From Rotaria socialis (taxonomy: Eukaryota; Rotifera; Eurotatoria; Philodinida; Philodinidae): DNA of 64,000 nucleotides. Below the pieces are notes generated by a model, which saw only the letters and a program-made list of their open reading frames with translations, was not told the DNA's origin and made no database searches. Location: the NCBI GenBank assembly GCA_905331475.1, contig CAJNYU010000350.1, positions 372,001-436,000 of the forward strand, in the 5' to 3' direction. This document shows, piece after piece, positions 23,161 through 34,015 of this stretch; the stretch's first letter is position 1; the number at the start of each line of letters is the position of its first letter. Both the position numbers and the translations under genes were made by a program.

Positions 23161-25081
23161 TATTAATTGCGGGCAAAAATTAAGCCAATTAGTGAAAAAT
23201 GACCGCAGTTTGGAACGATTGAAATTTGATTTTCTTATTTTTATTGCGTTTCCAAACTGCGGTCACTTTTCAATCAAGAAGCAATTAACAAACATAAAAT
23301 GATTGTTATATATATATATATATATGCATATTAATTCATACAACTAATACATGAACACAAAAAAATTTACTCTTCGTCGCTACTATCTTTAGCATTCTGT
23401 AAAACATCTATATATCGATGAGAAATACTTCGTAAGACTTTCTGATATGCATCAAAATCTTTATCAAGAATACATTTCTTTTTTCCTAGCTTAAGCTTTT
23501 CATCGTCGCATATATTTTTCGCTTTTATTGGTCTTGCAGTGCGCTTTCGAGTCTGTTCTTGTTCGTGATGAATCATAACTGATTCTTCTGACGATTTAGC
23601 TTCGTTATACCACGTCCAAAGATCTGGATGTGTTCGAACGCGTGCATTTAATTGTCGATGTCAACCTTCCACATGGCTATTAGTGTGAGATCTTTCACCA
23701 ATTGAATCGAAATGATTCCATATATCAGATGAAGATCGAGCATCTTCGACATAATTATTTAATACATAGTCAGTAAATTTTTCAAATTTCGAATCAATAT
23801 TGCATAAAACATCAATTATTTGTTCCATGCAATTATTTATTTCGTTTGTTGGTACTAAAGGCAAACTTATAATATTAGCTATTTGTCTTCTAATATGTTC
23901 TTCTTTTGATAATTTAACTAAATCATATTTTTTAAGTTTTTTCCAAATATTTTGTGCATAATGAAAATGACAACATTTGACTTTAGTAGACGGAAATACT
24001 TTATTAATAGCATTTATTGAAGACTGCTCAAAATCAATTAATATTGAGAATGGTTTTAAAGTGATATTTTTTTCCTGCATACTGAACTAGAGATTGAAAT
24101 AAATTTATATAAGTTTCTTGAGATTTATCTTGGCAGCATGAGTAAACCATTGGTTTCATACTATATTCATCCCATACATGTATATAATATGCTTGGCTAA
24201 ACAGTGATGGTGCTGTACGAAAAGTTCCATCAGCATTCCAATGATGGTTTTCACTTAAGATTTGTAATACTGTTTCCGATGCAAATGCGATAACTTTATG
24301 TGGCGTATTTGAGTTACAAAATAAGAATTGTTCATCAGTATCAGTAAATGACATCAATTGAGGTATTGTAATAGAATCTAATGATGTTGGCATTAGAGGT
24401 AATATTGCTCTACGAACCTTTTATAAGGTTGATTTCCAAGTTTCAAAAATAGGTATTGAAGCAGCTGAACCATTTGAACGACGCTAAAGTAAAGTTACAT
24501 AGTTTAAGATCACTGATTCAGTATAAAAATGAAAATTAAAGTACTCACAAATCTTTTTACTTCTTCGTCGTAAATTTTGCCTATAGGTTGATCAAACTCA
24601 GTTATTACACGACGTTTTAATCCAGTAAATACATTTTGTATATTCTCAGTAAGTCTTGGATCATGATTATGACTTGTAACATCGCATTTTATGATTGCAT
24701 CATTTTTTAAGGTAATAACACGAGGACAGGACTTAGTTCTACAAACGCATATGAATGAACCATTCTGGTTTTCACGTCGTAATCGATATAAATAATTGTT
24801 GTATAAAAGTGATTTTTCTCCTCTTTGAGTTGTTGACGAAGTGAAATTTGTATCCATTGTGTCAAATGAAGTATCACTTTTTTTTCTCATCATTTTATAT
24901 GTATCAATCCTACAAAAAACTCATAATCAATTTCTCAATAACGAATCAATTTCGAAATAACTAATCAATTGAAAAATGACCGCAGTTTGGAAACTCAATA
25001 AAAATAAGAAAATAAAATTTCAATCGTTCCAAACTGCGGTCATTTTTCACTAATTGGCTTAAGTTTTGCCCGCAATGAGTA
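23161..25081 (-). mobile_element. second MULE with long inverted repeats that fold on themselves
   Basis: Ends of about 115 bp (23161-23275 and 24969-25081) are inverted copies, beginning TATTAATTGCGGGC and TACTCATTGCGGGC. Each end also holds its own internal hairpin, ATGACCGCAGTTTGGAA facing TTCCAAACTGCGGTCA. GCTACG lies next to both ends, but no full 9-bp duplication is intact. A MULE transposase lies between them. Confidence 0.88.
23367..24893 (-). pseudogene. MULE transposase with FLYWCH finger, multiply broken
   Basis: Exon 1 (24893-24549) carries the FLYWCH finger (YNNYLYRLRRENQNG, CVCRTKSCPR, HNHDP). A 65-bp intron follows. The catalytic part shows HWNADGTFRTAP, LIDFEQSSINAI, CCHFHYAQNIWKKL and NSHVEG. 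Damage includes a stop in the segment just after the intron (near 24421), a frameshift near 24070 by a T run, and a TGA at 23661-23663 where the family normally has tryptophan. The C-terminal tail is basic (23367-23576). It is the same family as the 20.7-22.7 kb element but clearly diverged from it. Confidence 0.85.
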
Positions 25082-25121
25082 AGCTACGATTTCAAGTTGA
25101 ATCGTCATTTCTATTTACAAA

Positions 25122-25421
25122 ATGGTGAAAAGATGTGGCGTCTGTCTCAAGCAAGCGATTCGGTCTACTGTCTCTTCTTTTCATCGATTTCCAGCTGATA
25201 AAAATTTTCAATAACTTTGGCTCACGATACTCAATCGACTTGATCTAACTGATATATCCAATCATCGAGTTTGTGATAGTCATTTTGATTCATCTTCTTT
25301 CAAGATCAATAAAAATAAAAATATGCTCCTTACTAAAAATTCGAAGCGATTGATACATGGTGCTCTACCTATGAATATAACCACCTCTACACATGTAGTC
25401 GGTCGTTGCATTATCATGTAA
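25122..25421 (+). pseudogene. THAP-type zinc finger fragment
   Basis: The frame starts MVKRCGVCLKQ and continues SSFHRFPADKNF, a tryptophan-bearing LWLTILNR and VCDSHFDSSSF. This matches the C-x2-4-C, HxFP and CxxHF plan of a THAP DNA-binding domain at the protein start. A TAA at 25212-25214 interrupts it, and the frame runs into a palindrome and ends at 25421. THAP domains occur in host factors and in P-element-type transposases. The rest of the protein is absent, so the source is undecided. Confidence 0.7.
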
Positions 25422-25504
25422 TTGTAGCCATTATTTGCCATTATAATGCATTATAATGGCAAATAATGGCTACAATTACATGATAATGCAACGACCGGCT
25501 ACAT
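25393..25504. repeat. 112-bp near-perfect palindrome
   Basis: Two 56-bp arms meet without a spacer at 25448/25449 (centre TAATGCATTA). They match except for one base, GTCGG on the left against CCGGC on the right. It lies between the THAP fragment and the ACGCGTT-rich region. Confidence 0.95.
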
Positions 25505-26823
25505 ATCCATGGGAAAATATCCCTTATAATGAACGTGAAAAAACGCGTTTTTTTCTTATTGAACGCGTTAATAGTGAATGCGTCTTTTATCACACGAACG
25601 CTTTCAACTTGTATGCGTTTGAGCTTGTTCGCGAGTAATTCGTTCTTATAGTTAGAAAACCCTTTTCTCCAAAAACGCTTGAAAACGTATACTGAAGAAC
25701 TTGTTCAGCAACTTTCAGGACGCGTTTTTTTATGTAGTGAAAAAGAGCTCATTTTAACTTAATGGAATTCATTACTTGAAATGTATCGAAATACATATAA
25801 CGAGAGTGCTATGCCAATTAAGAAATATGTGTCAACATGAATAAATTTCTTTATGTTGCAATGCACTGAAAGGTAGTGCCTTGTTAGGCAAAGTAATCAT
25901 CTATCTAGAGTTTTCGTAATAAATGATTTTCTTTTTTCCTAAACTTTTTTTCTCAAACGAATTCGCTAATCTCATATTCATTTCTATTTCATAAAATTAT
26001 AATTAGAGAGCTTTAAATCAAGTATTTATTTCATGCATGTCAACATATCTATTTAATAGAAATATAAAACTAACATGTAAAACAAGCAAACTAAATTAAC
26101 TACTTTCAGTTAGATTTAACAGTCGAATGATAGTAATTTCATTACCATTAACAAATGAAAATACCTTCTCAATTACAGTTGTAGAAGTGTTCCCAGCTCA
26201 CATAATAAAAATGACTGTATCTAATTACTTTAAAGTAAATATCTCTCAAGAGAGAGTTGCAGTAGTTGTTTTATGGAACAGCTATGTGTTTTTAAAGAAA
26301 ATGATGAAGAATGCTTGTAAAAATACAGAAATAAAAAGAGCGAATCATTGTTCTGACAACTGACGGACAAACTATCTTGAAATGTAAATATAGTTTACAA
26401 GAAAGTTTTTAATTTGTGCATTGTGTTGACTAAATTAGGCTAATGCACATATATGAGTTTCCCATTTTAGCTTCAAAAGTATCATTATGACAAGTCGTTT
26501 TTAGAAAATGCTTTTTTAAATGTACATTCTCAAATCGTATATCCTTTCTTTTATTTTCAAAATAGTAATCGGGGAGATTTCAATTGATTTTAAACATTAA
26601 ACAGAAATTCTGCAAAAATTATACTACTGCCTGTCTCAAATGTATTCATCACATTTTTATTTGCCATCGAACGCATCACTTGTTTTTGCTCATAATAAAA
26701 ATCAGAATTGTCCATCGATTTCTAATTAATTTCTATTAAATTTAGCTTTTGTCGATTTAAATTTGTAATGAATTTAACTTTTTAAAATTAACAAAAATTT
26801 TATATTTACTCAAATCGATCGTA

Positions 26824-26958
26824 CAATGCAAATTCAATTAAAACCAATTTAATTAGACTTAAACTCGATAAAAATCATAGTAATTGAATTTAGATCGCAT
26901 AAGAAATATTTAAGTCTATGTACATGAATTTTAATTGAATTTGAACAGCTTTGCATTG
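26824..26958. repeat. AT-rich foldback
   Basis: CAATGC, TTCAATTAAAA and AGACTTAAA occur in order and recur inverted as TTTAAGTCT, TTTTAATTGAA and GCATTG, so a 135-bp hairpin could form. It lies within the ACGCGTT region. Confidence 0.5.
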
Positions 26959-27169
26959 AATTTTTATTAATGCAAGCTAGATTAGAAAACTAATAATAAG
27001 TGTCAAAAAATATTAAAAAGTTGAATTTTCAATATTCTATTTTAAAAGAAATTAAAGTTTTTTTAATTTATTATTTAATTCATTCATTTATTGTAAACGT
27101 CAATGGATCAGTCTTAAGTATAAATTTCGTTGTCAGAATAAATTTTGTTTACTACCCATGTAATAAAAA

Positions 27170-27290
27170 CCGCATGAAAATCGGCGGTTAACCGCGGTTT
27201 TACCGGTCCGGTTACCGGCTCTCATTACCGCAGAACGGATAAATACCGCGGTTTACCGCAAAAATTGATCCGGTATTCGCAACATGGATA
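27170..27290. repeat. GC-rich dyad cluster (ACCGCGGT)
   Basis: A GC-rich island of about 120 bp in AT-rich surroundings, built of overlapping GGTTAACCGCGGTT, ACCGGTCCGGT and ACCGCGGT dyads. It looks like repeat sequence rather than a gene. No coding frame is evident. Confidence 0.6.
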
Positions 27291-27974
27291 CAAATAGAAA
27301 ATTTAACACTTCAGACATACGTAAGTATAGCTCATTCAGATATTCACTACTTCGAAACTACAAGTTTATCTGGTCGAATCTCCTCTACAGTAGTAAAAGC
27401 AAAACGAATTGGAACGCGTTCAGTGCGAACACAAATATTCGAATAGAGGAACCAGCAGTCTAAGACCTTATACGAATAGCAAAGAAACACGTTCGAGACC
27501 ATCACAGAGTTGAAAATACAATAAATAAATGGTCTTATTTCTTCTAAATAAGAACGCGTTCTTACCGCGAAAAATGAGTTCCTATGGAACGATTAGAACG
27601 CGTTTTTCATTACACAAACGCGTCTGAAAAGGTCGAAAAAAGTGTCTTCACAACGCAGTCTTTTATGTCGACAACGCGTTCTCATTCGTTCTTTTTTTTT
27701 AAACTTTTTTCCATGGGATGGATACTCAAGCTACACATTTAAAATGTTCTGTCTCAACTCACGCAGAGCTAGACTTGAATGATTTATCAAATTTATTCAA
27801 AAAGTTATCTTTATATGAACAAAAATTATTTAGTACAACGATTTGTATTGAGCGATTTCGCGATATTATTTACCATTATTATTTAATCTTCTTTGTTTTT
27901 AACAAGCAAATCTTGATAACCGTTTATATTTTTTCCATTTGATATCGAAAGTACACACTTTAATGATAAAATAA

Positions 27975-28150
27975 AACATATATCAGCGAAGCGAGAGAGA
28001 GAGAGAAGAGCAAGAAAGGAAGAGGTAGAAACAAGAACATTAAAGAAAGGAAACCGCTCTTAGTAACAAACATATATGTTTGGGGGCAATTTTCAGTGTA
28101 TGTGTGGCCAACAAGCAAAGCGGAAGTAAGACTCATTGCTTTTTTCGTGT
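27975..28150 (-). repeat. dispersed repeat, right copy of an inverted pair
   Basis: Inverted counterpart of 19590-19765. It shares AACATATATCAGCGAAGCG, a purine-rich GAGAGA tract, GGGGGCAATTTTC and ATGTGTGGCCAACAAGC. It forms the outer edge of the transposon cluster. Confidence 0.8.
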
Positions 28151-28169
28151 AATCTGTAATTAAAAAGGA

Positions 28170-29315
28170 AGAAATAGCAGCCTAACTAGTGAAGCTCCTA
28201 ATTAGCACAATTTTAAACTCATTAATGTCTGTAATGGGAAGGAGATGGGGAGCCGCAAAAATCTCGCTTGCAAACTTAGACTCACCATTTTCTTCGAAAA
28301 TATATGTGAAATCCACAAAAGTGAGAAATAAACATATATCCTATTATAATGAAGACATTTCTTGTGAGTAAGTATGGGCACAGAATAAGTATTCTTTATG
28401 TTAAGTAGAGCTATGCGTTCTCTTCCGCTCATGTTAAGATAGATAACAACACGTTATAATCCATGGCTAAAAAAAAGGCGTTTTCTTCTTTATTATCTCA
28501 ATCTCGATCTTCTCTTTCCATCTTTTGATGTGTCGCTCTCTCCCCTTCAAATAAACTTCTCTTTTTACATAATGCATTCTTCTTGTTCTTTTTCTATTCT
28601 TTCAAGTTATAAATAGCACCTTTTATGACATTTTTGAATCACTATAATCCAGCAAACTTTTAGTGACGACTAAGATTATTTTTTATAAAAGTCAGCAAGT
28701 CATTAGCTAGGCCTTACGCATGAACGAGTCAGCATCTTATAGCGAGGTGTAGCAATAAATAATGATGCCTAATTTTGTAAAAAGAAAGGCATGTTTTGGA
28801 TGTGGCGTATGTACATATACTGATAGATATATGCCACAAATAATATTTTCAGGTGTGGTAATTGCCATCAATTACCTCGTGGTGGCCCGCCGATGGTCTT
28901 ATGCAATAGTTTTAAATGTATACGAATATTAACTTAAATTTAATCAACATTTTATTTTTACAACGCATCACAATTATTAGAAACTTCTTTTAATAGAATC
29001 TAGTTGTTCAACTTGTTTATGCCCTTTAGAAACATATAAGTACCATAAAAATGTATTATGTTGTTGTTTGACACTTGTTTTTTTCTATTCGTGAAAGGCG
29101 ATAATGCTTAATTCGTTCATTCTTCATCTATCTGTTCCCATTGTTGATATCATCGCCCACATTCATCAGTTTTAACCTTTTTTTCTTATCAAACGTAAGA
29201 AAAATGTTTTTTTTTTCTATCTATTCATAGGTATTTAGTAAAATCAAGTAGAGAAGAAATTTCAAAAAAAGGCAAAACTATTCGAATCATATTTCTTCTA
29301 TTATTCATTTACGAA
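28170..29315. other. gene-free stretch
   Basis: No supportable gene; upstream flank of the DUF3431 gene. Confidence 0.5.
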
Positions 29316-30418
29316 ATGAAAATAAAATTTCAATCTACTCGATTGTACCTATGGCATACATTTAATATGAAAAAAATTATTTTCGTCGTAAGTTTTCTAA
29401 TTATTATCTCGATTGAAAGTATTGTTAATATTACGGAATGGTCCAATGCATTTAAATCTTCAACAAAATATTCCGAACTTTTACATTCAAAATCCACTGA
29501 ATTCAATTCTTACAATGATTCAATCGTATTACAAACACAATTCGATATTGTTTTAAGTTATTATTCTGAAGATATTGATTTTGTTGCACAGTATATTCGC
29601 TCTTTAAGGCATGTTTTAACATTAAAAAAACTTAATCCTCGAATTATTGTTTATAATAAAAATTCTAAAGTTAATAATTCAGTTTTAAAACTACTTTTAA
29701 AAGCAGATATTATTCAATTGTTACCGAATTTAGGACGTGAAGGTGGTACTTATCTTTATCATATCATTAATAATTATGATATTATTGCTAATCATACAAT
29801 TTTTTCGCAAGCAGGCGTTGAAGGTATTACTAATAGAGGTTTAGCTGATTGGTATTTAGATCGATTAGATAAACAATTCAATTCATCCGTTGGATATATG
29901 CCACTTATAAATAATAATATGATAACGAATTATGATTGTGGTTCGCATCGAACAGGTCATTTTCCAAGAATGGTGCAAGTTTGGTCGATGCTAGAACAAA
30001 GCTTATGTCCACCAGGTGGACAAGCAGTAAGTTCAATCGAGATATCAACATGTTTCTTGAATGAAATCATAAGAAAATATTCATATTTAGGTTGCGTTTC
30101 GTGGTCAATTTCTTGTAAGTGGTAAACGAATACGAGATCGACCTTTAAAAGTCTATAAATATCTCTATGAACTAATAACAGTAAGATCATATGTTTTTTT
30201 TTCAATATTAATGCTATTGCTTCTATTTCCTTACAAAGGTCAATAGTTCTCACTGGCTTCATCGTGATATACGTTCGATATTTTATAAATCGACACCAGA
30301 TAATCCAATATTTGGTCATACTGTTGAACGCATATGGACAATTCTATTCAAATGTTTTAAAAATGATTTATATGATCGATGTAAAAGAAGAGAATGTGCA
30401 TGTTTTGATGAATCTTAA
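29316..30418 (+). CDS. DUF3431 family protein, type II membrane glycosyltransferase-like
   Basis: Exons 29316-30026, 30091-30180 and 30239-30418 join in phase to give 326 residues. A hydrophobic segment (IIFVVSFLIIISIESI) near residue 20 looks like a signal anchor, which would place the rest in the secretory lumen. The body shows the DUF3431 pattern: FDIVLSYYSEDIDFV, then VYNKNSK, then NLGREGGTYLYHIINNYD, FSQAGVEG, and the C-terminal VAFRGQFLVSGKRIRDRP and NPIFGHTVERIWTILF. The family is best known from fungi and resembles glycosyltransferases; no enzyme activity is assigned. A second Met at 29367 is an alternative start. The gene looks intact and converges on the next one (211 bp apart). Fungal-type content in a probable rotifer suggests horizontal gain. 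Confidence 0.85.
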
Positions 30419-30629
30419 GTAATACAAGAATATTTCTCTTAATTTTTATGTTATAATTTAAATTATGTATAAATTGTTTATTCACTTTTTTCTTTATTAT
30501 TGTAAATGTTCTTTTTTTGATTTGTTAAATACAAGAAAGCAAAATGACAGTAATACAATAATACCACACAGTAGTAATTTCTACTCAGAGAAACAAAAAC
30601 AAATGTCTACGTAAAATTTGTAAAAAAAA

Positions 30630-33600
30630 TCAAATTTTATCAATAAGGTCACTAAGATCATCGTATTGATTAAGTGAATCTTGACTTTGGCTTTTAGATA
30701 AAGCTGTTTGATTATCCATTACAGTTAATTGATCCATACTATCACATACATTTACATCGTGCTTTTCAGTTGTAACATCAATTATAGTAATTGTTTCACT
30801 TTCGATTTTAATCTCAGGTAAAGATGTATTATCGGTTGTAGAATCTAATGCATCATCAACATATATTGTTGCAACTGATTCAATTCCTTTTGGTTGTCCC
30901 ATAGTAATAGAACTAAGTCCCATAGCAGCAGCAGCAGCCTCTTGTAATTGTCGTTCTTGTCGAATCATAGCATTGGCAATTGTTGCTGATGATTTTTGTT
31001 TCGTTTCGACAATGGGTTCATCTTCAAAATCTGATTTTATCCATTCAATCATATCGGAAAAAAGAAAAACTCCACTATGAAATCGATTTATTTGACATAG
31101 AGGCATTTCATTTGGATCATATGGTTCAGATTCATCAATGAGTTCTTCTTCTTTATTAAATTTATAATCAATACAATTTGATGCGTAACGTTGCTGGTGA
31201 ACTTTATAATGATTGCGCAAACGAGTTGGCGATGGAATATATTGTTTACAAATAGAACATACACGTGATTGGAGTTTTGCTTGTACCGATGGGCAATAGG
31301 AGTCAAATGGTAAAAGTAAATTGTTTGTTCCCTGCATAACAATACCATGAAATTGTATACGTTGAAATAGTGTTCCATAATATGGTGATGTAGGATTCAT
31401 ATTAGCAAAAGATGCTTCCAGTTGAGCTAATCGAACGCCATGAGATGAACGATCAAATGGTACAGGCGATGGAAGAAAACGATGAGGAAAAACTTGAATA
31501 TAATTTGAACGCCATGGACCACAACATTCAGGTTTCGTACAACGAACTATTTGAATTGTATATTGAGTTTGGAAAACATGTGTTGCACACCAATATCTTA
31601 AATGATGCGTAAGAACAAGTAAATATCAGATTAATTCTCTACCAAATCGATATATACTCATCGATGTTATAAATCGGTTTTGGTTTTGTATCTGGAAGTA
31701 CATTGAGATGTTGTGTTGATCGCATATGTTTAACGCGTAGATGAAGTGGAATTTCTTCTTCTTCATCACAAATACTAATAATCAAAACATACAATAGGTC
31801 TTCTTCTTTATTTATTTTTTGTTTTAAATTTAATTAATCTCAAAATTCTTACTCATCAATAATTGAATCCATCGTAGATTGTGCATCAATTAATCTAACC
31901 ATATCATCAGTTGATGATGGTGGATCCATATATTGTGCGACAACAGGATGACGATCAATCATGTCCATGCTCCAAACTTCAGCAAGAACCTCACCGGTTG
32001 TTTTTAAATTTAATTTTTCTGTTTCAGCATCAATTGTTACACCACTAACATTTAAATGTGTACCGAAATAATCATGTGGTAAAACTAAACCGGTTAAATC
32101 TTGTGATAGAACTGCTAAACGTCGTTCGGCAACATTAAAAGTTGCTTGACCTGGCGCTTGAGTTACAATAAAGAAAGCATCCAAATTATATTTTTTAAAT
32201 CTATTAATTGCTGTTGTAAGTGTCTTTGGAAAACGTGTATAATCGTTAGGTTTAAGACTGTCAATACCCATAATAATAATCGGTTTAATAGTTCCAACAT
32301 GATTACGAGCTGTTTTTTCGAATTCTTTTAATTTAACAACACAATCGAAATCAAGATCTTCATGATCGACTGTAAATCGATCATGCTTAGCTGATCGAAT
32401 CGATACATATGTTGGACCTGAAAAGCCTATTAGGCCAGTTTCATCAATAACACACGATGCATAAACTCTAGATGAGAATTAGCTGATTTTTTTTTCTAAT
32501 CAAAAAGTATTCAGTATAAAACATACGTTGGTTCAAATTGATGAGTAATAGTAGGTGGTATTGGTGTAGAATCAGATGTACTTATTTGATAATCTAAGTG
32601 CATGATAAACGGTGAATGTCCTCTTGCTGACGGTCGACCTATTCTAACTGAAGCTCGTCTATCTTCAACAAGATAGAATACACAATCATTGCCAAAAGTA
32701 CCAGCTAAATCTTTAATATGTTGTAAAGTTGCAGATACAAAATGACAATCTAAATAAAAAGAAAGAAAATACTGTCATGTTAGTTTTGTTCAATAACCTT
32801 CATGTTTGGATTGTTCGATATCTTTAATTTTTCGAAGGCGAACAGCTTTAGAATTGACATGTCTTTTTCCATCTTCAGTAAAAATACCCGACGGTATAAG
32901 ACTAGTAGTATATAAATAGTTTGTTAATTATTTTTACTAGAAAAAAAAAACCAATGTGGTGTTTTCATTTACCGATAAAAATTAGACGATCGTCGAATTT
33001 CAAAATTACGCTCTTTTATTTTTTGTCGTAACTCATCTAACGAAGAACACGGTTGAGTATTAATTAATCTAGGATTTGCATCAATGGCTCCGCCAATACG
33101 AGCAATATCTTCAATTGTTTGTATTAAATCTGGACAAACATTATCGATTTGTACACGAAGTGTTGTTGGTTTGTAAAATTTTAGAAGTGTAGCAGCAACT
33201 TCAGGATCTGCTGCACATATCGATTCAATACAACGTTTTTTTCTTTCACGATAACGTGCCGATGAACGTTGTTTCGATATTAAGCATCGAAGTTCGGATG
33301 CACGTTCTTTTTTTTGTTGGAGTAATTTTTTTAATGTAATATTCGAATCTGTTGTTGATAAACCCATATTCTTAACTTGAACTAAACTAGCGATACGTTC
33401 AGATATATCTTTTATTTGTTCAATAACAGCTTCTTGTGCAGGTGTTTTTATTCGATTTTCACTAGCAACACGTCGTGCCTGTATTTTAGCTACACGTGCT
33501 TCAACGCGCGCTCGAGCTCTTTCAAAAGATCGATAAACCCATGGTTTGCTTAAATCATTAAATTCAGTTGGTTGAGAAGAATCACGTTTAGTAAAAGTTG

Positions 33601-34015
33601 GTTCAACAGGTGTAACGAATTCAGATTCTAAATTCAGTTCATATGGTTCAAGTTCATCATCATCGGATGATAATGTTCGTTTGCGTTCATTTGTCGTTAT
33701 TTTCTCTTGTGTTGATATATTTTTAGTAGACGAAGATTCTTTCGTTTCATTTTCATTAGATATTTTTGAAGCTTCAAGATATTTTTCAATATTTTTCTTA
33801 ATTAAATCTTCATTATTTTTCAATTTTTTCCATTCTAATTGTGCATTGTAATGACAGGCCTATAAAATGAAATTTTCTTTTTTTTTATATTTAAAAACAA
33901 AAGAATGTTTGTGTCTAAATAGACTATTTACATATTTAGTCATGTTAGGATGACCTGTAGTGAAGGCATCTACAAATGATTTGTATAAAGTAAATTGGGA
34001 AGTTTTTGAGGCCAT
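30630..34015 (-). CDS. conserved transposase-like protein with C-terminal C2H2 finger
   Basis: Seven exons (34015-33932, 33859-32973, 32901-32798, 32749-32527, 32467-31853, 31774-31658, 31596-30630) close in phase, encoding 998 residues without a break. The N-terminal third is charged and probably coiled (ERARARVEARVAKIQARR). The middle holds FYLVEDRRASVRIGRP, then IIIMGIDSLKPNDYTRFP, then VTQAPGQATFNVAERRLA, followed by TGLVLPHDYFGTHL. I read these as successive strands of an RNase-H-like/DDE fold with D, D and E retained, but that is inference. After VVRC..CC comes a C2H2 finger (CSICKQYIPSPTRLRNHYKVH) and a serine/acid-rich tail. Similar proteins occur in other invertebrates, from memory and unnamed. 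Spliced, unbroken and without visible terminal repeats, it may be a domesticated transposase. The start ATG gives MASKTSQFTLYK. Confidence 0.75.

Larger units (their letters stand above)
25505..27720. repeat. ACGCGTT-rich repeat region, possible element
   Basis: ACGCGTT or one-base variants recur at both edges: near 25541, 25564 and 25725 on the left, and near 27415, 27553, 27595, 27620 and 27680 on the right. Each outer edge carries CCATGGGA (25507-25514 and 27712-27719). The interior (25750-27400) is AT-rich without a gene. The paired edges suggest degenerate subterminal repeats of a transposon, but no target duplication is clear. Confidence 0.45.

Noticed and set aside
26127..26363. 78-residue ORF
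   Set aside because: No homology-like motif, no splice context, AT-rich background.
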